Below are positions 35,580-44,129 of a stretch of DNA of 64,000 bases, one piece after another. This DNA is from Aurantibacter_A sp039941195. GTDB lineage: Bacteria; Bacteroidota; Bacteroidia; Flavobacteriales; Flavobacteriaceae. The stretch lies in assembly GCF_039941195.1 (NCBI RefSeq), contig NZ_JBDVFA010000025.1:22809-86808 (forward strand), given 5' to 3'. Positions within the stretch are counted from its first letter, which is position 1, and every line of letters starts with the position of its first letter. The notes beneath the pieces are model-generated. The model made no database searches. It saw nothing but the letters and a program-made list of their open reading frames with translations, and was not told the DNA's origin. The position numbers were made by a program, and so were the translations under genes.

Positions 35580-35617
35580 TTTAAAAAATAATCTATTCAA
35601 ATATAATCATTGCCAGT

Positions 35618-36004
35618 TTATTCTTCACTGTTTTTATCATCAGTATTGGTGTATTCTTCAATGTCTCTACGATCCTTTTTAGTCGGTCTTCCAGCCCCTT
35701 TTTTACGATAATGCTCCTTAGCGTTTCTTAATAATTCGGCATGTTCAAAAGCTTCTTTTGGAGTGGTGTCCTTACGGTAGATATCTACCAATTTTGCGCC
35801 AACGCGGCTTTTTGGAGTATCAACTACTGTTAATTGATAGTCAATCTGGTTTTTGCGAACTATGACCTCGTCCATAGGATATACTTCACGAGCTGGTTTT
35901 ACAATTTGCCCTTTGATTTTTATATGTCCTTTTTTACAAGCTTCTGTAGCTTGATTACGAGTCTTAAAATAGCGAGTACACCACAAGTATTTATCTATAC
36001 GCAT
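35618..36004 (-). CDS. S4-domain RNA-binding protein (Hsp15/RqcH-pathway type)
   Basis: About 128 residues from the ATG at 36004, which gives the standard N-terminus MRIDKYLWCTRYFKTR. The S4 fold spans 1-65, with 'ATEACKKGHIKIKGQIVKPA' contacting RNA. A basic C-terminal tail ('YRKKGAGRPTKKDRR') precedes an acidic end. Hsp15 binds free 50S subunits with nascent chain after heat shock and helps recycle stalled ribosomes. It lies 38 bp upstream of the phosphoribosyltransferase and is probably co-transcribed with it. Confidence 0.9.
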   Translation of the reverse strand: MRIDKYLWCTRYFKTRNQATEACKKGHIKIKGQIVKPAREVYPMDEVIVRKNQIDYQLTVVDTPKSRVGAKLVDIYRKDTTPKEAFEHAELLRNAKEHYRKKGAGRPTKKDRRDIEEYTNTDDKNSEE

Positions 36005-36082
36005 AAGTTGTAACAATTCTTTGTTAAGGCTTCAACGAAAATAGTGGAAAATTGTATCTTGCGCCCTGTAAAAAAGAAAAGC

Positions 36083-37009
36083 ATGCAACTGAAAAGAATT
36101 TTTTATCTTTTAATAGTAGTAATAGGTATAGCTTCATGTAATAATGATGATAATTCGGTGAGTACAGTAGAAGTGCAAACTCTTGCAGAAACTATTGTTA
36201 CAGATCAAGATTCTATTAACGATTTTTTGGATACTCATTTTTATAATTATGAGGATTTTGCAAATCCTGAAGAAGATTTTGATTACAAAATTATTATTGA
36301 CACAATTGCGGGTGATAATGCAGCAAAATTACCTTTAGCTGATTTTGTGGAGACTGCGACCTTAGCAGTCCAAGTTACTGAAGAAGAAGGTTATGTTGAT
36401 CATACCCTCTATTATATAGTGGCTAGAGAAGGGGTGGGGGAGAGTCCTACAATAGGTGATGACGCCTTTGTTACTTACGAAGGTTCGTTGTTAGATGGTA
36501 CGGTGTTCGATTCAGGAACAACGCCTACAGTATTTAATCTTTCTGGAGTTGTTCGAGGTTTCGGTAACGGTGTAATTAAACTAAAATCAGGTACGGGACC
36601 AATTGAAAATGGAGATGGAACAGTTAGTTATGAAGATTATGGCATTGGTGTAGTAATTATGCCATCTGCCTTGGGCTACTATAGTTCTTCAACTTCAACT
36701 TTAATTCCTTCGTATAGTCCGTTGATTTTTAAAATTGACTTATTGTCATTTTTAGCGGATACAGATTCTGATGAAGATGGAATACCTAATATTGAAGAGG
36801 ATTTGGATGGCGATGGTAATTTAAATAATGATAATACTGATGTTGATTTAGAAGTTTCCTTTTTTGTCGCGAATTATAATGATTCTGATGATGATGGTGA
36901 TGGCATTTTAACCTTAGATGAGATTTCTGATGATGAAGGTAATATTATCAAACCTTACCCTGATACTGATGGAGATGGCACTCCTGATTATTTAGATGCT
37001 GATAGCTAG
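36083..37009 (+). CDS. FKBP-type peptidyl-prolyl isomerase lipoprotein with an acidic repeat tail
   Basis: About 308 residues from the ATG at 36083. That start gives a clean lipoprotein signal ending 'VIGIASC'; an in-frame ATG at 36044 would add 13 residues ahead of it. Asp residues right after the Cys ('CNNDDNS') resemble flavobacterial surface-export signals. The FKBP domain spans about 95-220 ('IGDDAFVTYEGSLLDGTVFD'). The C-terminal 75 residues are TSP3-like, Asp-rich repeats ('DTDSDEDGIPNIEEDLDGDG', 'PDTDGDGTPDYLDAD') that usually bind calcium. It probably assists folding of secreted or surface proteins. Confidence 0.9.
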   Translation: MQLKRIFYLLIVVIGIASCNNDDNSVSTVEVQTLAETIVTDQDSINDFLDTHFYNYEDFANPEEDFDYKIIIDTIAGDNAAKLPLADFVETATLAVQVTEEEGYVDHTLYYIVAREGVGESPTIGDDAFVTYEGSLLDGTVFDSGTTPTVFNLSGVVRGFGNGVIKLKSGTGPIENGDGTVSYEDYGIGVVIMPSALGYYSSSTSTLIPSYSPLIFKIDLLSFLADTDSDEDGIPNIEEDLDGDGNLNNDNTDVDLEVSFFVANYNDSDDDGDGILTLDEISDDEGNIIKPYPDTDGDGTPDYLDADS

Positions 37010-37030
37010 GTCCCTTTAAAGTACTATATA

Positions 37031-37064
37031 AAAAAAGCCCACATGTCGTATGTGGGCTTTTTTT
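37031..37064. terminator. Bidirectional terminator
   Basis: GCCCACAT-gtcgt-ATGTGGGC is flanked by an A-run and a T-run. It serves the FKBP gene on the plus strand and the convergent barrel gene on the minus strand. Confidence 0.92.
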
Positions 37065-37078
37065 ATTGCATTATGTTA

Positions 37079-37675
37079 TTAGAATTTAACTGACAGACTT
37101 AAAACCAATTGATCGGGGCGCGTATCTACACGACTATTTGGTAAGGCAGCAATATTAGTATTTATAAATTTAGCTTCATTTTCACTAAACCCTCTTTCAT
37201 ATCTCAGGTCAAGACCTAATTTGCCAAGGTTTACGCCAGCACCAATTTGCAGTCCTACACTAAAGTCATTGTCAATTTCATTAATGCCAATTCCTTCAAA
37301 TTCAGAATCTAAGATGTATTGAAAAGCGGGCCCTGCAAAAACGTTTAGGGGACCAATAACTTTAACACCGACTAACATAGGAGCATCTAATCTGCTTATG
37401 TCTAAATGGTTATCGTTGTAATCAGATTTTGTCTTGGTATATACCAATTCTGGTCTAAAAAAGAATCGTTTACCAATTTTTCCAAAGACACCTACATGGT
37501 ATCCAATATTTCTGTCTGGGTCTTTTGCTGCTGCTTCTGCTGATTCAAAATAATTACCATTCGCACCATAATTAAGGCCGCCAGTAATACCGAATCCAGT
37601 TCCGCTTTGAGAAAATGCTGTAGTGCTAAATAATGCAAAAACAGCTACTAGTAGGGTTGTTCGTAGTACTTTCAT
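37079..37675 (-). CDS. Outer-membrane beta-barrel protein (OmpA-type barrel, porin-like)
   Basis: 198 residues from the ATG at 37675, giving signal peptide MKVLRTTLLVAVFALFSTTA followed by FSQ; a start 9 bp upstream is possible. Strand pattern: 'FGITGGLNYGANG', 'NIGYHVGVFGKIG', 'FFFRPELVYTK', 'LNVFAGPAFQYIL', 'FSVGLQIGAGVNL', 'LGLDLRYERGF', ending 'LVLSLSVKF' with the BAM-type terminal Phe. It is a distant cousin of the barrel at 33529. Its function is unknown. Confidence 0.88.
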   Translation of the reverse strand: MKVLRTTLLVAVFALFSTTAFSQSGTGFGITGGLNYGANGNYFESAEAAAKDPDRNIGYHVGVFGKIGKRFFFRPELVYTKTKSDYNDNHLDISRLDAPMLVGVKVIGPLNVFAGPAFQYILDSEFEGIGINEIDNDFSVGLQIGAGVNLGKLGLDLRYERGFSENEAKFINTNIAALPNSRVDTRPDQLVLSLSVKF

Positions 37676-37704
37676 TTGTTCCATTTTTAATGTTCTAAAA
37701 CGGT

Positions 37705-37712
37705 CAAATGTA
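37705..37712 (-). promoter_or_regulatory. -7 box of the barrel gene
   Basis: TACATTTG on the minus strand, an exact TAnnTTTG, 30 bp upstream of the ATG at 37675. Confidence 0.45.
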
Positions 37713-37811
37713 ATTTGCTAAAAAGAAGTTTCTAATTAAAAACTACTTTAAAACTCATTCCAAAATGATCTCGTTTTTAATACTGCAATAGTATCAAAAA
37801 CGATACCATTG

Positions 37812-38765
37812 TTATTTTCTTTTCACTACTTTTAAAACGGCCTTCTCAATTGCTTTATTGTTGAGACAATATTTCTCCATAAGTTGTGCAGGCGTTCCAC
37901 TTTCACCAAAAGTATCTTGAGTTGCAATAAATTCTTGAGGTGTAGGATGTTGATTAGCAAGCACTCTAGCAATGCTTTCCCCTAATCCACCTAAATAGTT
38001 ATGTTCTTCAGCAGTTACTACACAGCCAGTTTTTTTAACAGACTTTAACACGGCCGCTTCATCCAGTGGTTTAATAGTATGAATATTAATTACTTCTGCA
38101 GAAATGCCTTGTTTTTCAAGATTTTCAGCAGCGATTAAAGATTCCCATACCAAATGGCCAGTAGCAATAATAGTAACGTCTGTACCTTCATTTAGCATTA
38201 AAGCCTTACCAATTTCAAATTTTTGATCAACAGGTGTAAAGTTGGCAACTTTTGGTCTTCCAAATCTTAAATATACTGGACCTTCGTATTCTGCAATTGC
38301 TATGGTGGCCGCCTTTGTTTGGTTGTAATCACACGGATTTATAACAACCATACCTGGTAACATTTTCATCATTCCAATATCTTCTAGAATTTGGTGTGTA
38401 GCACCATCTTCACCCAAAGTTATTCCGGCATGTGAAGCACAGATTTTTACATTTTTACCCGAATATGCAATAGATTGTCGAATTTGATCATAAACACGAC
38501 CAGTAGAGAAATTAGCAAACGTACCAGTAAAAGGTATTTTTCCACCGATGGTAAGTCCTGCAGCAATTCCCATCATATTCGCTTCAGCAATTCCAATTTG
38601 AAAAAAACGTTCAGGGTTCTCGTCAATAAAGGGTTGAATTTTTAATGAACCTACCAAATCTGCACAAAGAGCAACCACATTAGGATTTGTTCTTCCTAAT
38701 TCGGTCATCGCTGCACCATATCCACTTCTGGTGTCATTTTTGCCTTGGTCTACGTATTTTGTCAT
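37812..38765 (-). CDS. Transketolase, C-terminal subunit (pyrimidine-binding and C-terminal domains)
   Basis: 317 residues covering what is the second half of E. coli TktA. The pyrimidine-binding domain carries 'FFQIGIAEANMMGIAAGL', whose Glu activates the thiamine ring, and 'ICASHAGITLGEDGATHQ'. The C-terminal domain starts near 190. It works with the product of the preceding gene as a split transketolase, moving two-carbon units in the pentose phosphate pathway. It is 81 bp downstream of the N-terminal subunit gene on the same strand. Confidence 0.95.
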   Translation of the reverse strand: MTKYVDQGKNDTRSGYGAAMTELGRTNPNVVALCADLVGSLKIQPFIDENPERFFQIGIAEANMMGIAAGLTIGGKIPFTGTFANFSTGRVYDQIRQSIAYSGKNVKICASHAGITLGEDGATHQILEDIGMMKMLPGMVVINPCDYNQTKAATIAIAEYEGPVYLRFGRPKVANFTPVDQKFEIGKALMLNEGTDVTIIATGHLVWESLIAAENLEKQGISAEVINIHTIKPLDEAAVLKSVKKTGCVVTAEEHNYLGGLGESIARVLANQHPTPQEFIATQDTFGESGTPAQLMEKYCLNNKAIEKAVLKVVKRK

Positions 38766-38846
38766 TGAATCAATATTTTGATGTCGTTTCCGCTAAGCAG
38801 AAATCTTTTTAAATCTTTTTTGAACTAATTTTAATGCGAAAATGAA

Positions 38847-39692
38847 TTAATAATCACCAAGTGTTGCAGGGTTTTGCCCTAGAGCATTTTCCAACTGTTC
38901 GTCACTAGGTGCTTTTCCGTGCCAAGCATGGGTGTACATCATGAAATCTACGCCATTACCCATAATAGTATGTAATAAAATACAAACTGGTTTTGCTTTG
39001 CCCGTTCTACTTTTAGCTTCTTGCAAACCTTTTAGAATTGCTTCTAAATCGTTACCTTCTTTTATATCTAAAACATCCCATCCAAAAGCCTCAAATTTAG
39101 CTCGCAAATCTCCCATTGGTAAGACGTCGTCTGTGGCACCATCAATTTGTTGTCCGTTTAAATCAATAGTTGCAATAAGGTTATCTACTTTTTTTCCAGC
39201 TGCATACATTATAGCTTCCCAATTCTGACCTTCTTGTAATTCACCATCTCCATGAAGGCTAAATACTAAATTAGAATCGTTGTTAAGTTTTTTAGCTTGA
39301 GCGGCACCAATTGCAACCGACATGCCCTGTCCTAAAGAACCAGAGGCAATTCGCACACCAGGTAAACCTTCGTGTGTAGTTGGATGACCTTGCAGTCTAG
39401 AGTTTATCAATCTAAATGTACTAAGTTCTTCTACTGGAAAATATCCTCTTCTAGCTAAAACACTGTAAAATACAGGTGATATATGTCCGTTAGATAAAAA
39501 GAACAAATCCTCGTCTTTTCCGTCCATATCAAAACCCTCCTTCAATTCCATAACTTCATTGTACAGGGCAACTATAAACTCTGTACAACCTAAAGAACCG
39601 CCAGGATGTCCTGAATTTACTTTATGTACCATCCGAAGAATATCTCTTCTTACTTGCGTTACTAAATTCTGTAATTCTTGCACTGCTGCCAT
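38847..39692 (-). CDS. Transketolase, N-terminal subunit (ThDP pyrophosphate-binding domain)
   Basis: 281 residues. It begins with 'MVHKVNSGHPGGSLGCTEF' and has 'GSLGQGMSVAIGAA'. The ThDP motif is 'GDGELQEGQNWEAIMYAAG' ending in 'NLIATIDLNGQQ', the GDG-x(26)-N pattern that holds Mg-diphosphate. The full enzyme needs the downstream C-terminal subunit. Split transketolases are common in Bacteroidota and archaea, so this is not a broken gene. It is the first gene of a two-gene operon. Confidence 0.95.
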   Translation of the reverse strand: MAAVQELQNLVTQVRRDILRMVHKVNSGHPGGSLGCTEFIVALYNEVMELKEGFDMDGKDEDLFFLSNGHISPVFYSVLARRGYFPVEELSTFRLINSRLQGHPTTHEGLPGVRIASGSLGQGMSVAIGAAQAKKLNNDSNLVFSLHGDGELQEGQNWEAIMYAAGKKVDNLIATIDLNGQQIDGATDDVLPMGDLRAKFEAFGWDVLDIKEGNDLEAILKGLQEAKSRTGKAKPVCILLHTIMGNGVDFMMYTHAWHGKAPSDEQLENALGQNPATLGDY

Positions 39693-39711
39693 TTCAATAT
39701 TTTTTCGACTT

Positions 39712-39719
39712 CAAAAATA
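39712..39719 (-). promoter_or_regulatory. -7 box of the transketolase operon
   Basis: TATTTTTG on the minus strand matches TAnnTTTG, 20 bp before the ATG at 39692. Confidence 0.4.
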
Positions 39720-39823
39720 GGTAATCTTTAGGGGTTACACCTCATGCTAATTGTAATTTATTAACAGTTATTTTCGAATGTAACTTTATTTATTTCTTAA
39801 GGATTTTGTGCAGTACAGTTGAT

Positions 39824-39831
39824 TATCTTTG
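39824..39831 (+). promoter_or_regulatory. -7 box of the tgt-lptG unit
   Basis: TATCTTTG is an exact match, with a TTTG at 39805-39808 as a possible though close -33 element. It overlaps the in-frame TTG at 39829, so that codon is unlikely to be the start. The expected transcription start lies near 39838. Confidence 0.55.
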
Positions 39832-39849
39832 CCCACTGAAACTGAGCTT

Positions 39850-40980
39850 TTGAAATTTACATTAGAACAAACAGATCCAAAGAGTAAGGCGAGAGCGGCA
39901 ACTCTGGTTACTGATCACGGAAAAATTGAAACTCCAATTTTTATGCCTGTGGGCACTGTTGCCACAGTTAAAGGAGTGCATCAACGAGAATTACGCGATG
40001 ATATTAATCCTGATATTATTTTAGGAAATACGTATCATTTATTCCTACGCCCAAAAACAGACATCATAAAACAAGCTGGTGGTTTGCATAAATTTATGGG
40101 TTGGGACCGCAATATATTAACTGATAGTGGCGGATATCAGGTGTATTCGTTATCAGCTAATAGAAAGATAAAAGAAGAAGGGGTAAAATTTAAATCTCAT
40201 ATAGACGGGTCTTTACATACATTTACGCCAGAAAATGTCATGGAAATTCAGCGGGTAATTGGTGCTGATATTATTATGGCTTTTGATGAATGTACGCCAT
40301 ATCCATGCGATTATAATTATGCGAAGCGCTCTATGCATATGACACATAGATGGTTGGATAGATGTATAAACCATTTAGCAAAAACGCCATTTGAATATGA
40401 CTATGAACAAACGTTTTTTCCAATTGTTCAAGGGTCTACTTATAAGGATCTACGTAAACAATCAGCTGAATATATAGCCAATGCTGATGCAGAAGGCAAT
40501 GCCATTGGTGGACTTTCTGTTGGAGAACCTGCTGAAGAAATGTATGCTATGACTGAGGTAGTATGCGATATCTTACCAGAAGATAAACCGCGTTATTTAA
40601 TGGGTGTAGGAACACCGATTAACATATTAGAAAATATTGCTTTAGGTATAGATATGTTCGATTGTGTTATGCCAACAAGAAACGCACGTAATGGAATGTT
40701 ATTTACAGCACACGGAACCATTAATATAAAGAATAAAAAGTGGGAAGATGATTTTTCACCTATTGATGAAATGGGAATCACTTATGTGGATACTGATTAT
40801 TCTAAGGCGTATTTAAGACATTTGTTTGCTGCAAACGAATATTTGGGAGGGCAAATTGCCACTGTGCATAACCTTGGATTTTATATGTGGTTGGTTCGTG
40901 AAGCTAGAAAACATATTTTAGTGGGAGATTTTGCGGAGTGGAAAAACAAAATGGTCAAACAGATGGACAAACGACTTTAA
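39850..40980 (+). CDS. tgt: tRNA-guanine (queuine) transglycosylase
   Basis: 376 residues when started at TTG 39850 (MKFTLEQTDPKSKARAATLV), which fits relatives and leaves the promoter outside the gene. Conserved parts are 'PIFMPVGTVATVKGV', 'ILGNTYHLFLRP', 'DSGGYQVYSL', 'IMAFDECTPYPCDYNYAKRS', 'FPIVQGSTYKDLR', 'GGLSVGEP' and 'CVMPTRNARNG'. It inserts preQ1 at the wobble position of GUN-anticodon tRNAs. The zinc-ligand triplet C-x-C-x2-C of E. coli/Zymomonas TGT is absent: the matching stretch reads 'GITYVDTDYSKAYL', while the His in 'VHNLGFY' is kept. Confidence 0.95.
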   Translation: MKFTLEQTDPKSKARAATLVTDHGKIETPIFMPVGTVATVKGVHQRELRDDINPDIILGNTYHLFLRPKTDIIKQAGGLHKFMGWDRNILTDSGGYQVYSLSANRKIKEEGVKFKSHIDGSLHTFTPENVMEIQRVIGADIIMAFDECTPYPCDYNYAKRSMHMTHRWLDRCINHLAKTPFEYDYEQTFFPIVQGSTYKDLRKQSAEYIANADAEGNAIGGLSVGEPAEEMYAMTEVVCDILPEDKPRYLMGVGTPINILENIALGIDMFDCVMPTRNARNGMLFTAHGTINIKNKKWEDDFSPIDEMGITYVDTDYSKAYLRHLFAANEYLGGQIATVHNLGFYMWLVREARKHILVGDFAEWKNKMVKQMDKRL

Positions 40981-40981
40981 C

Positions 40982-42061
40982 TTGACAATTCTTGATAAAT
41001 ACATATTAAAAAGGTACCTCCTCACTTTCGCAGTGATGATTTTGCTATTTATTCCGATAAGTATTATGGCTCATTTAGCAGAGCAAATTGGAAAAATGCA
41101 GGATAATGAAGCACCAATAAACGAAATTATTGAGTACTTCGGAAATTTTACAATTTATATAGGGAGTCAATTATTACCAATATTTTTATTTCTATCCATA
41201 ATATTCTTCACCTCAAAACTTGCTTCAAATACAGAGATAGTTGCGATACTTAGTTCAGGGGTATCTTATAATCGGTTTTTAAGGCCGTATTTAATGGGAG
41301 CTACGATTATTGCTGTATTAATGTTTATAATGAGTATGTATTTGGTACCTAAAGCCAGTTTGGGCTTTAATGAATTTAAATATAAATATTTAAAAAAGGG
41401 AGGAGCTGAAAGAGTCACCAATAATATTTTCAATCAACTAAATAAGAGCGATTTTATTTATGTGAGTAGTTTTGATCCAGCCCGACAAATTGGTTATAAT
41501 TTTACTTTTGAACGCTTTGATGAAGAAAATAATTTAAAGTTCAAAATGGCTGCTGCCAATATTCGATGGATAGAAAAAGATAGTGTTTATAGGCTAACAT
41601 CATTTAAACAGCGTACCATAGTGGATGGTGAGGAAATTTTGGAATCTAAAAGAAGGTTAGATACCATTTTTCCTTTTAAAATAAATGATCTTACTCCAGT
41701 TTCATATGTAGCGGAAACGAAGAATTTAGTGGAACTGAATAAGTTTATTAAAGTACAGCGAGAAAAAGGAGCCTCAAATATCAACAGGTATGTTATGGTG
41801 AAATACAAAAGGTGGGCTTTACCTATTTCAGCATTTATACTTACTGTAATTGCGGTCGCTGTTTCGTCAGTTAAAAGACGTGGAGGAATGGGTATTAATT
41901 TAGCCTTCGGTATTTTTGTTGCTTTTATTTTTATATTTTTTGATCGCGTTTTTGGAACTCTTGCAGAGCAATCTGGATTGTCACCTTTATTGGCTGTGAT
42001 TGTTCCTAATACTTTCTTTGGAATACTTGCTTTCTATTTGCTTCAAAGAGCAAAACGATAA
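40982..42061 (+). CDS. lptG: LPS-export permease of the LptF/LptG (YjgP/YjgQ) family
   Basis: About 359 residues from TTG 40982, 1 bp after the tgt stop. That start gives MTILDKYILKRYLLTFAVMI, the standard family opening; an earlier TTG inside tgt is unlikely. There are three N-terminal helices, a periplasmic beta-jellyroll region (about 110-265), and three C-terminal helices ('WALPISAFILTVIAVAVSSV', 'INLAFGIFVAFIFIFFDRVF'). It takes LPS from the inner membrane together with an LptF partner and LptB, neither of which is encoded here. Confidence 0.9.
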   Translation: MTILDKYILKRYLLTFAVMILLFIPISIMAHLAEQIGKMQDNEAPINEIIEYFGNFTIYIGSQLLPIFLFLSIIFFTSKLASNTEIVAILSSGVSYNRFLRPYLMGATIIAVLMFIMSMYLVPKASLGFNEFKYKYLKKGGAERVTNNIFNQLNKSDFIYVSSFDPARQIGYNFTFERFDEENNLKFKMAAANIRWIEKDSVYRLTSFKQRTIVDGEEILESKRRLDTIFPFKINDLTPVSYVAETKNLVELNKFIKVQREKGASNINRYVMVKYKRWALPISAFILTVIAVAVSSVKRRGGMGINLAFGIFVAFIFIFFDRVFGTLAEQSGLSPLLAVIVPNTFFGILAFYLLQRAKR

Positions 42062-42064
42062 TTT

Positions 42065-42973
42065 ATGCCAACCACCACTTCAAAATCAAAACATTTTTTA
42101 CAGCTACATATATTAATTTTTATTTTTGGTTTTACAGCAATATTAGGAAAATTAATATCGGTAAATGCACTGTCCTTAGTGTGGTATAGAATGCTATTGG
42201 CTACACTATTTGTTTTCTTTTTTATCCTATTGAAGAAAATACGATTTAAAGTGAGTAAGCATAAAATTCCTGCATTATTACTTGCTGGTATTGCCCTTAG
42301 TTTACATTGGGTGACATTTTTTGAGGCTATAAAAATATCTAATATATCCATAGCGCTTATAACCATGTCTACGGGAGCTTTCTTAGGATCTTTAATAGAA
42401 CCAATATGGTACAAAAGAAAAATTATTTGGTATGAAGTAGTTTTTGGATTAATAATAATTTTTGGGCTATATATTATTTTTAATATGGAAACTCAATATT
42501 ATATGGGAATATTAATGGGCTTGTTGTCATCGTTTTTGAATGTAGTTTTTACTATGATAAATGGTAAATTAATCAATGATCAAAAACCTTCGATTATTGG
42601 GTTTTATGAAATGGGGATTGGCACATTATTTTTAACAGCATTCCTTTTTTATGACGGTGGATTTACTCCTGAGTTTTTTAATATTTCAAGTCTTGATTTT
42701 TTTTATTTAATTATTTTAGCTTCAGTTTGTACTGCTTATGCTTTTATTGCACTGGTAAAAACAATGCGGTTTATAAGTCCATATACGATTTTGTTAAGTC
42801 TTAATTTAGAGCCTGTTTATGGTATAGTCTTGGCCATATTAATTTTTGGTGAAAGCGAGCATATGCAACCTACTTTTTATGTTGGTGCAATTTTAATTTT
42901 GGGGATAATTGTTCTAAATGGAGTACTTAAGAATCGAGAAAATATAAAGATAGGGAGCAGTAAGGTCAATTAA
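42065..42973 (+). CDS. DMT-superfamily transporter with two EamA domains
   Basis: 302 residues, ten predicted helices in two EamA repeats (about 8-135 and 145-290). The first repeat has 'ALSLVWYRMLLATLFVFF' and 'ALSLHWVTFFEAIKISNISI'. The second has 'ASVCTAYAFIALVKTMRFIS' and 'LSLNLEPVYGIVLAILIFGE', the usual EamA end motif. It is an inner-membrane metabolite exporter; the substrate is not predictable. It lies 3 bp after lptG, probably in the same transcript. Confidence 0.92.
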   Translation: MPTTTSKSKHFLQLHILIFIFGFTAILGKLISVNALSLVWYRMLLATLFVFFFILLKKIRFKVSKHKIPALLLAGIALSLHWVTFFEAIKISNISIALITMSTGAFLGSLIEPIWYKRKIIWYEVVFGLIIIFGLYIIFNMETQYYMGILMGLLSSFLNVVFTMINGKLINDQKPSIIGFYEMGIGTLFLTAFLFYDGGFTPEFFNISSLDFFYLIILASVCTAYAFIALVKTMRFISPYTILLSLNLEPVYGIVLAILIFGESEHMQPTFYVGAILILGIIVLNGVLKNRENIKIGSSKVN

Positions 42974-42983
42974 ACTAAAATTC

Positions 42984-42991
42984 TATCTTTG
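42984..42991 (+). promoter_or_regulatory. -7 box of accA
   Basis: TATCTTTG is an exact TAnnTTTG match, 29 bp before the accA ATG and just after the transporter stop codon. Confidence 0.5.
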
Positions 42992-43019
42992 TCATCACGA
43001 ACAAACCGATTTAAGCAAT

Positions 43020-43973
43020 ATGGAATATTTGGATTTTGAGTTACCTATAAAGGAGCTTGAAGAGCAGTTAGAGAAATGCGCAATTATTGGCGAAGAAAGT
43101 GACGTTGATGTTACTGAGACTTGCAAGCAAATAGAGAAAAAGCTACATGATACCCGTAAAGATATTTATAAGAATCTTACGGCATGGCAAAGGGTTCAAT
43201 TGTCTAGACACCCTAACAGGCCTTATACCTTGGATTATATAAATGCCATATGTGGGGATACGTTTTTGGAAATGTTTGGTGACCGCACGGTAAAGGATGA
43301 TAAAGCAATGATTGGTGGTCTTGGTAAAATTGGCGACCAAAGCTTTATGTTTATTGGGCAACAAAAAGGGTATAATACCAAAACTAGACAATACAGAAAT
43401 TTTGGGATGGCGAATCCTGAAGGCTATAGAAAAGCATTACGATTAATGCGTTCAGCAGAAAAATTTGGAGTACCTGTAGTAGCCTTTATTGATACCCCTG
43501 GTGCTTATCCTGGTATTGAAGCAGAAGAACGCGGACAAGGAGAAGCAATAGCAAGAAATATATTAGAAATGACGCGCTTAAAAGTGCCGATTATTTGTAT
43601 TGTTATAGGAGAAGGAGCTTCCGGTGGAGCCCTAGGAATAGGTGTAGGTGATCGAATACTAATGTTAGAAAATGCTTGGTATTCTGTTATTTCTCCAGAA
43701 AATTGTTCTTCAATATTGTGGAGAAGTTGGGAGTATAAAGAACAAGCTGCAGAAGCACTTAAACTTACTGCAAACGACAGTAAAAAACTGAAGGTAATTG
43801 ATGAAATTATTAAAGAACCAGTTGGCGGAGCTCACAGCAATCGAGAAAAAACTTTCGATACGGTGAAAAACAAAATAACTTCAACTTTTGAAGTATTAAA
43901 AAAGTTATCACCAAAAGAGCTCGTGGATCAGCGAATGAAAAAGTACAGCGAGATGGGCGTTTTTAATGGCTAA
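43020..43973 (+). CDS. accA: Acetyl-CoA carboxylase carboxyltransferase subunit alpha
   Basis: 317 residues, the standard length. 'RHPNRPYTLDYINAIC', 'IGQQKGYNTKTRQYRNFGM', 'FIDTPGAYPGIEAEERGQGE' and 'VIGEGASGGALGIGVGDRIL' are the CT-alpha signatures, including the two oxyanion loops. With AccD it transfers carboxyl from biotin to acetyl-CoA, the first step of fatty-acid synthesis. It is monocistronic, with its own promoter and a strong terminator. Confidence 0.97.
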   Translation: MEYLDFELPIKELEEQLEKCAIIGEESDVDVTETCKQIEKKLHDTRKDIYKNLTAWQRVQLSRHPNRPYTLDYINAICGDTFLEMFGDRTVKDDKAMIGGLGKIGDQSFMFIGQQKGYNTKTRQYRNFGMANPEGYRKALRLMRSAEKFGVPVVAFIDTPGAYPGIEAEERGQGEAIARNILEMTRLKVPIICIVIGEGASGGALGIGVGDRILMLENAWYSVISPENCSSILWRSWEYKEQAAEALKLTANDSKKLKVIDEIIKEPVGGAHSNREKTFDTVKNKITSTFEVLKKLSPKELVDQRMKKYSEMGVFNG

Positions 43974-43992
43974 TCTTCGAAACTATCAAGCT

Positions 43993-44028
43993 AAAAAAAA
44001 ACCGAAGAAATTTTTCTTCGGTTTTTTT
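43993..44028 (+). terminator. Rho-independent terminator of accA
   Basis: CCGAAGAAA-tt-TTTCTTCGG, preceded by eight A and followed by seven T, 20 bp after the accA stop. Confidence 0.93.
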
Positions 44029-44129
44029 AGGATATCAACATAAAATATTAACTTATTAACAACGAAATGTTGATCAGTAGTTAACAAGACTTAAAGTTAA
44101 CTAAAGGTTAATTCTATACTTTCGCACTT

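Noticed and set aside
37812..39692. Transketolase in two pieces, possibly a broken gene
   Set aside because: Both halves end at domain borders and are separated by 81 bp with proper starts; split transketolases are normal in Bacteroidota.
42043..42414. Antisense frame of 123 codons opposite the EamA transporter
   Set aside because: A shadow of a clear transporter gene, with no independent support.
44041..44129. GTTAAC-containing stretch before dnaB as another copy of the uronate operator or an origin
   Set aside because: The repeats are only short AT-rich GTTAAC-like words without the 14-bp palindrome or DnaA-box clusters.
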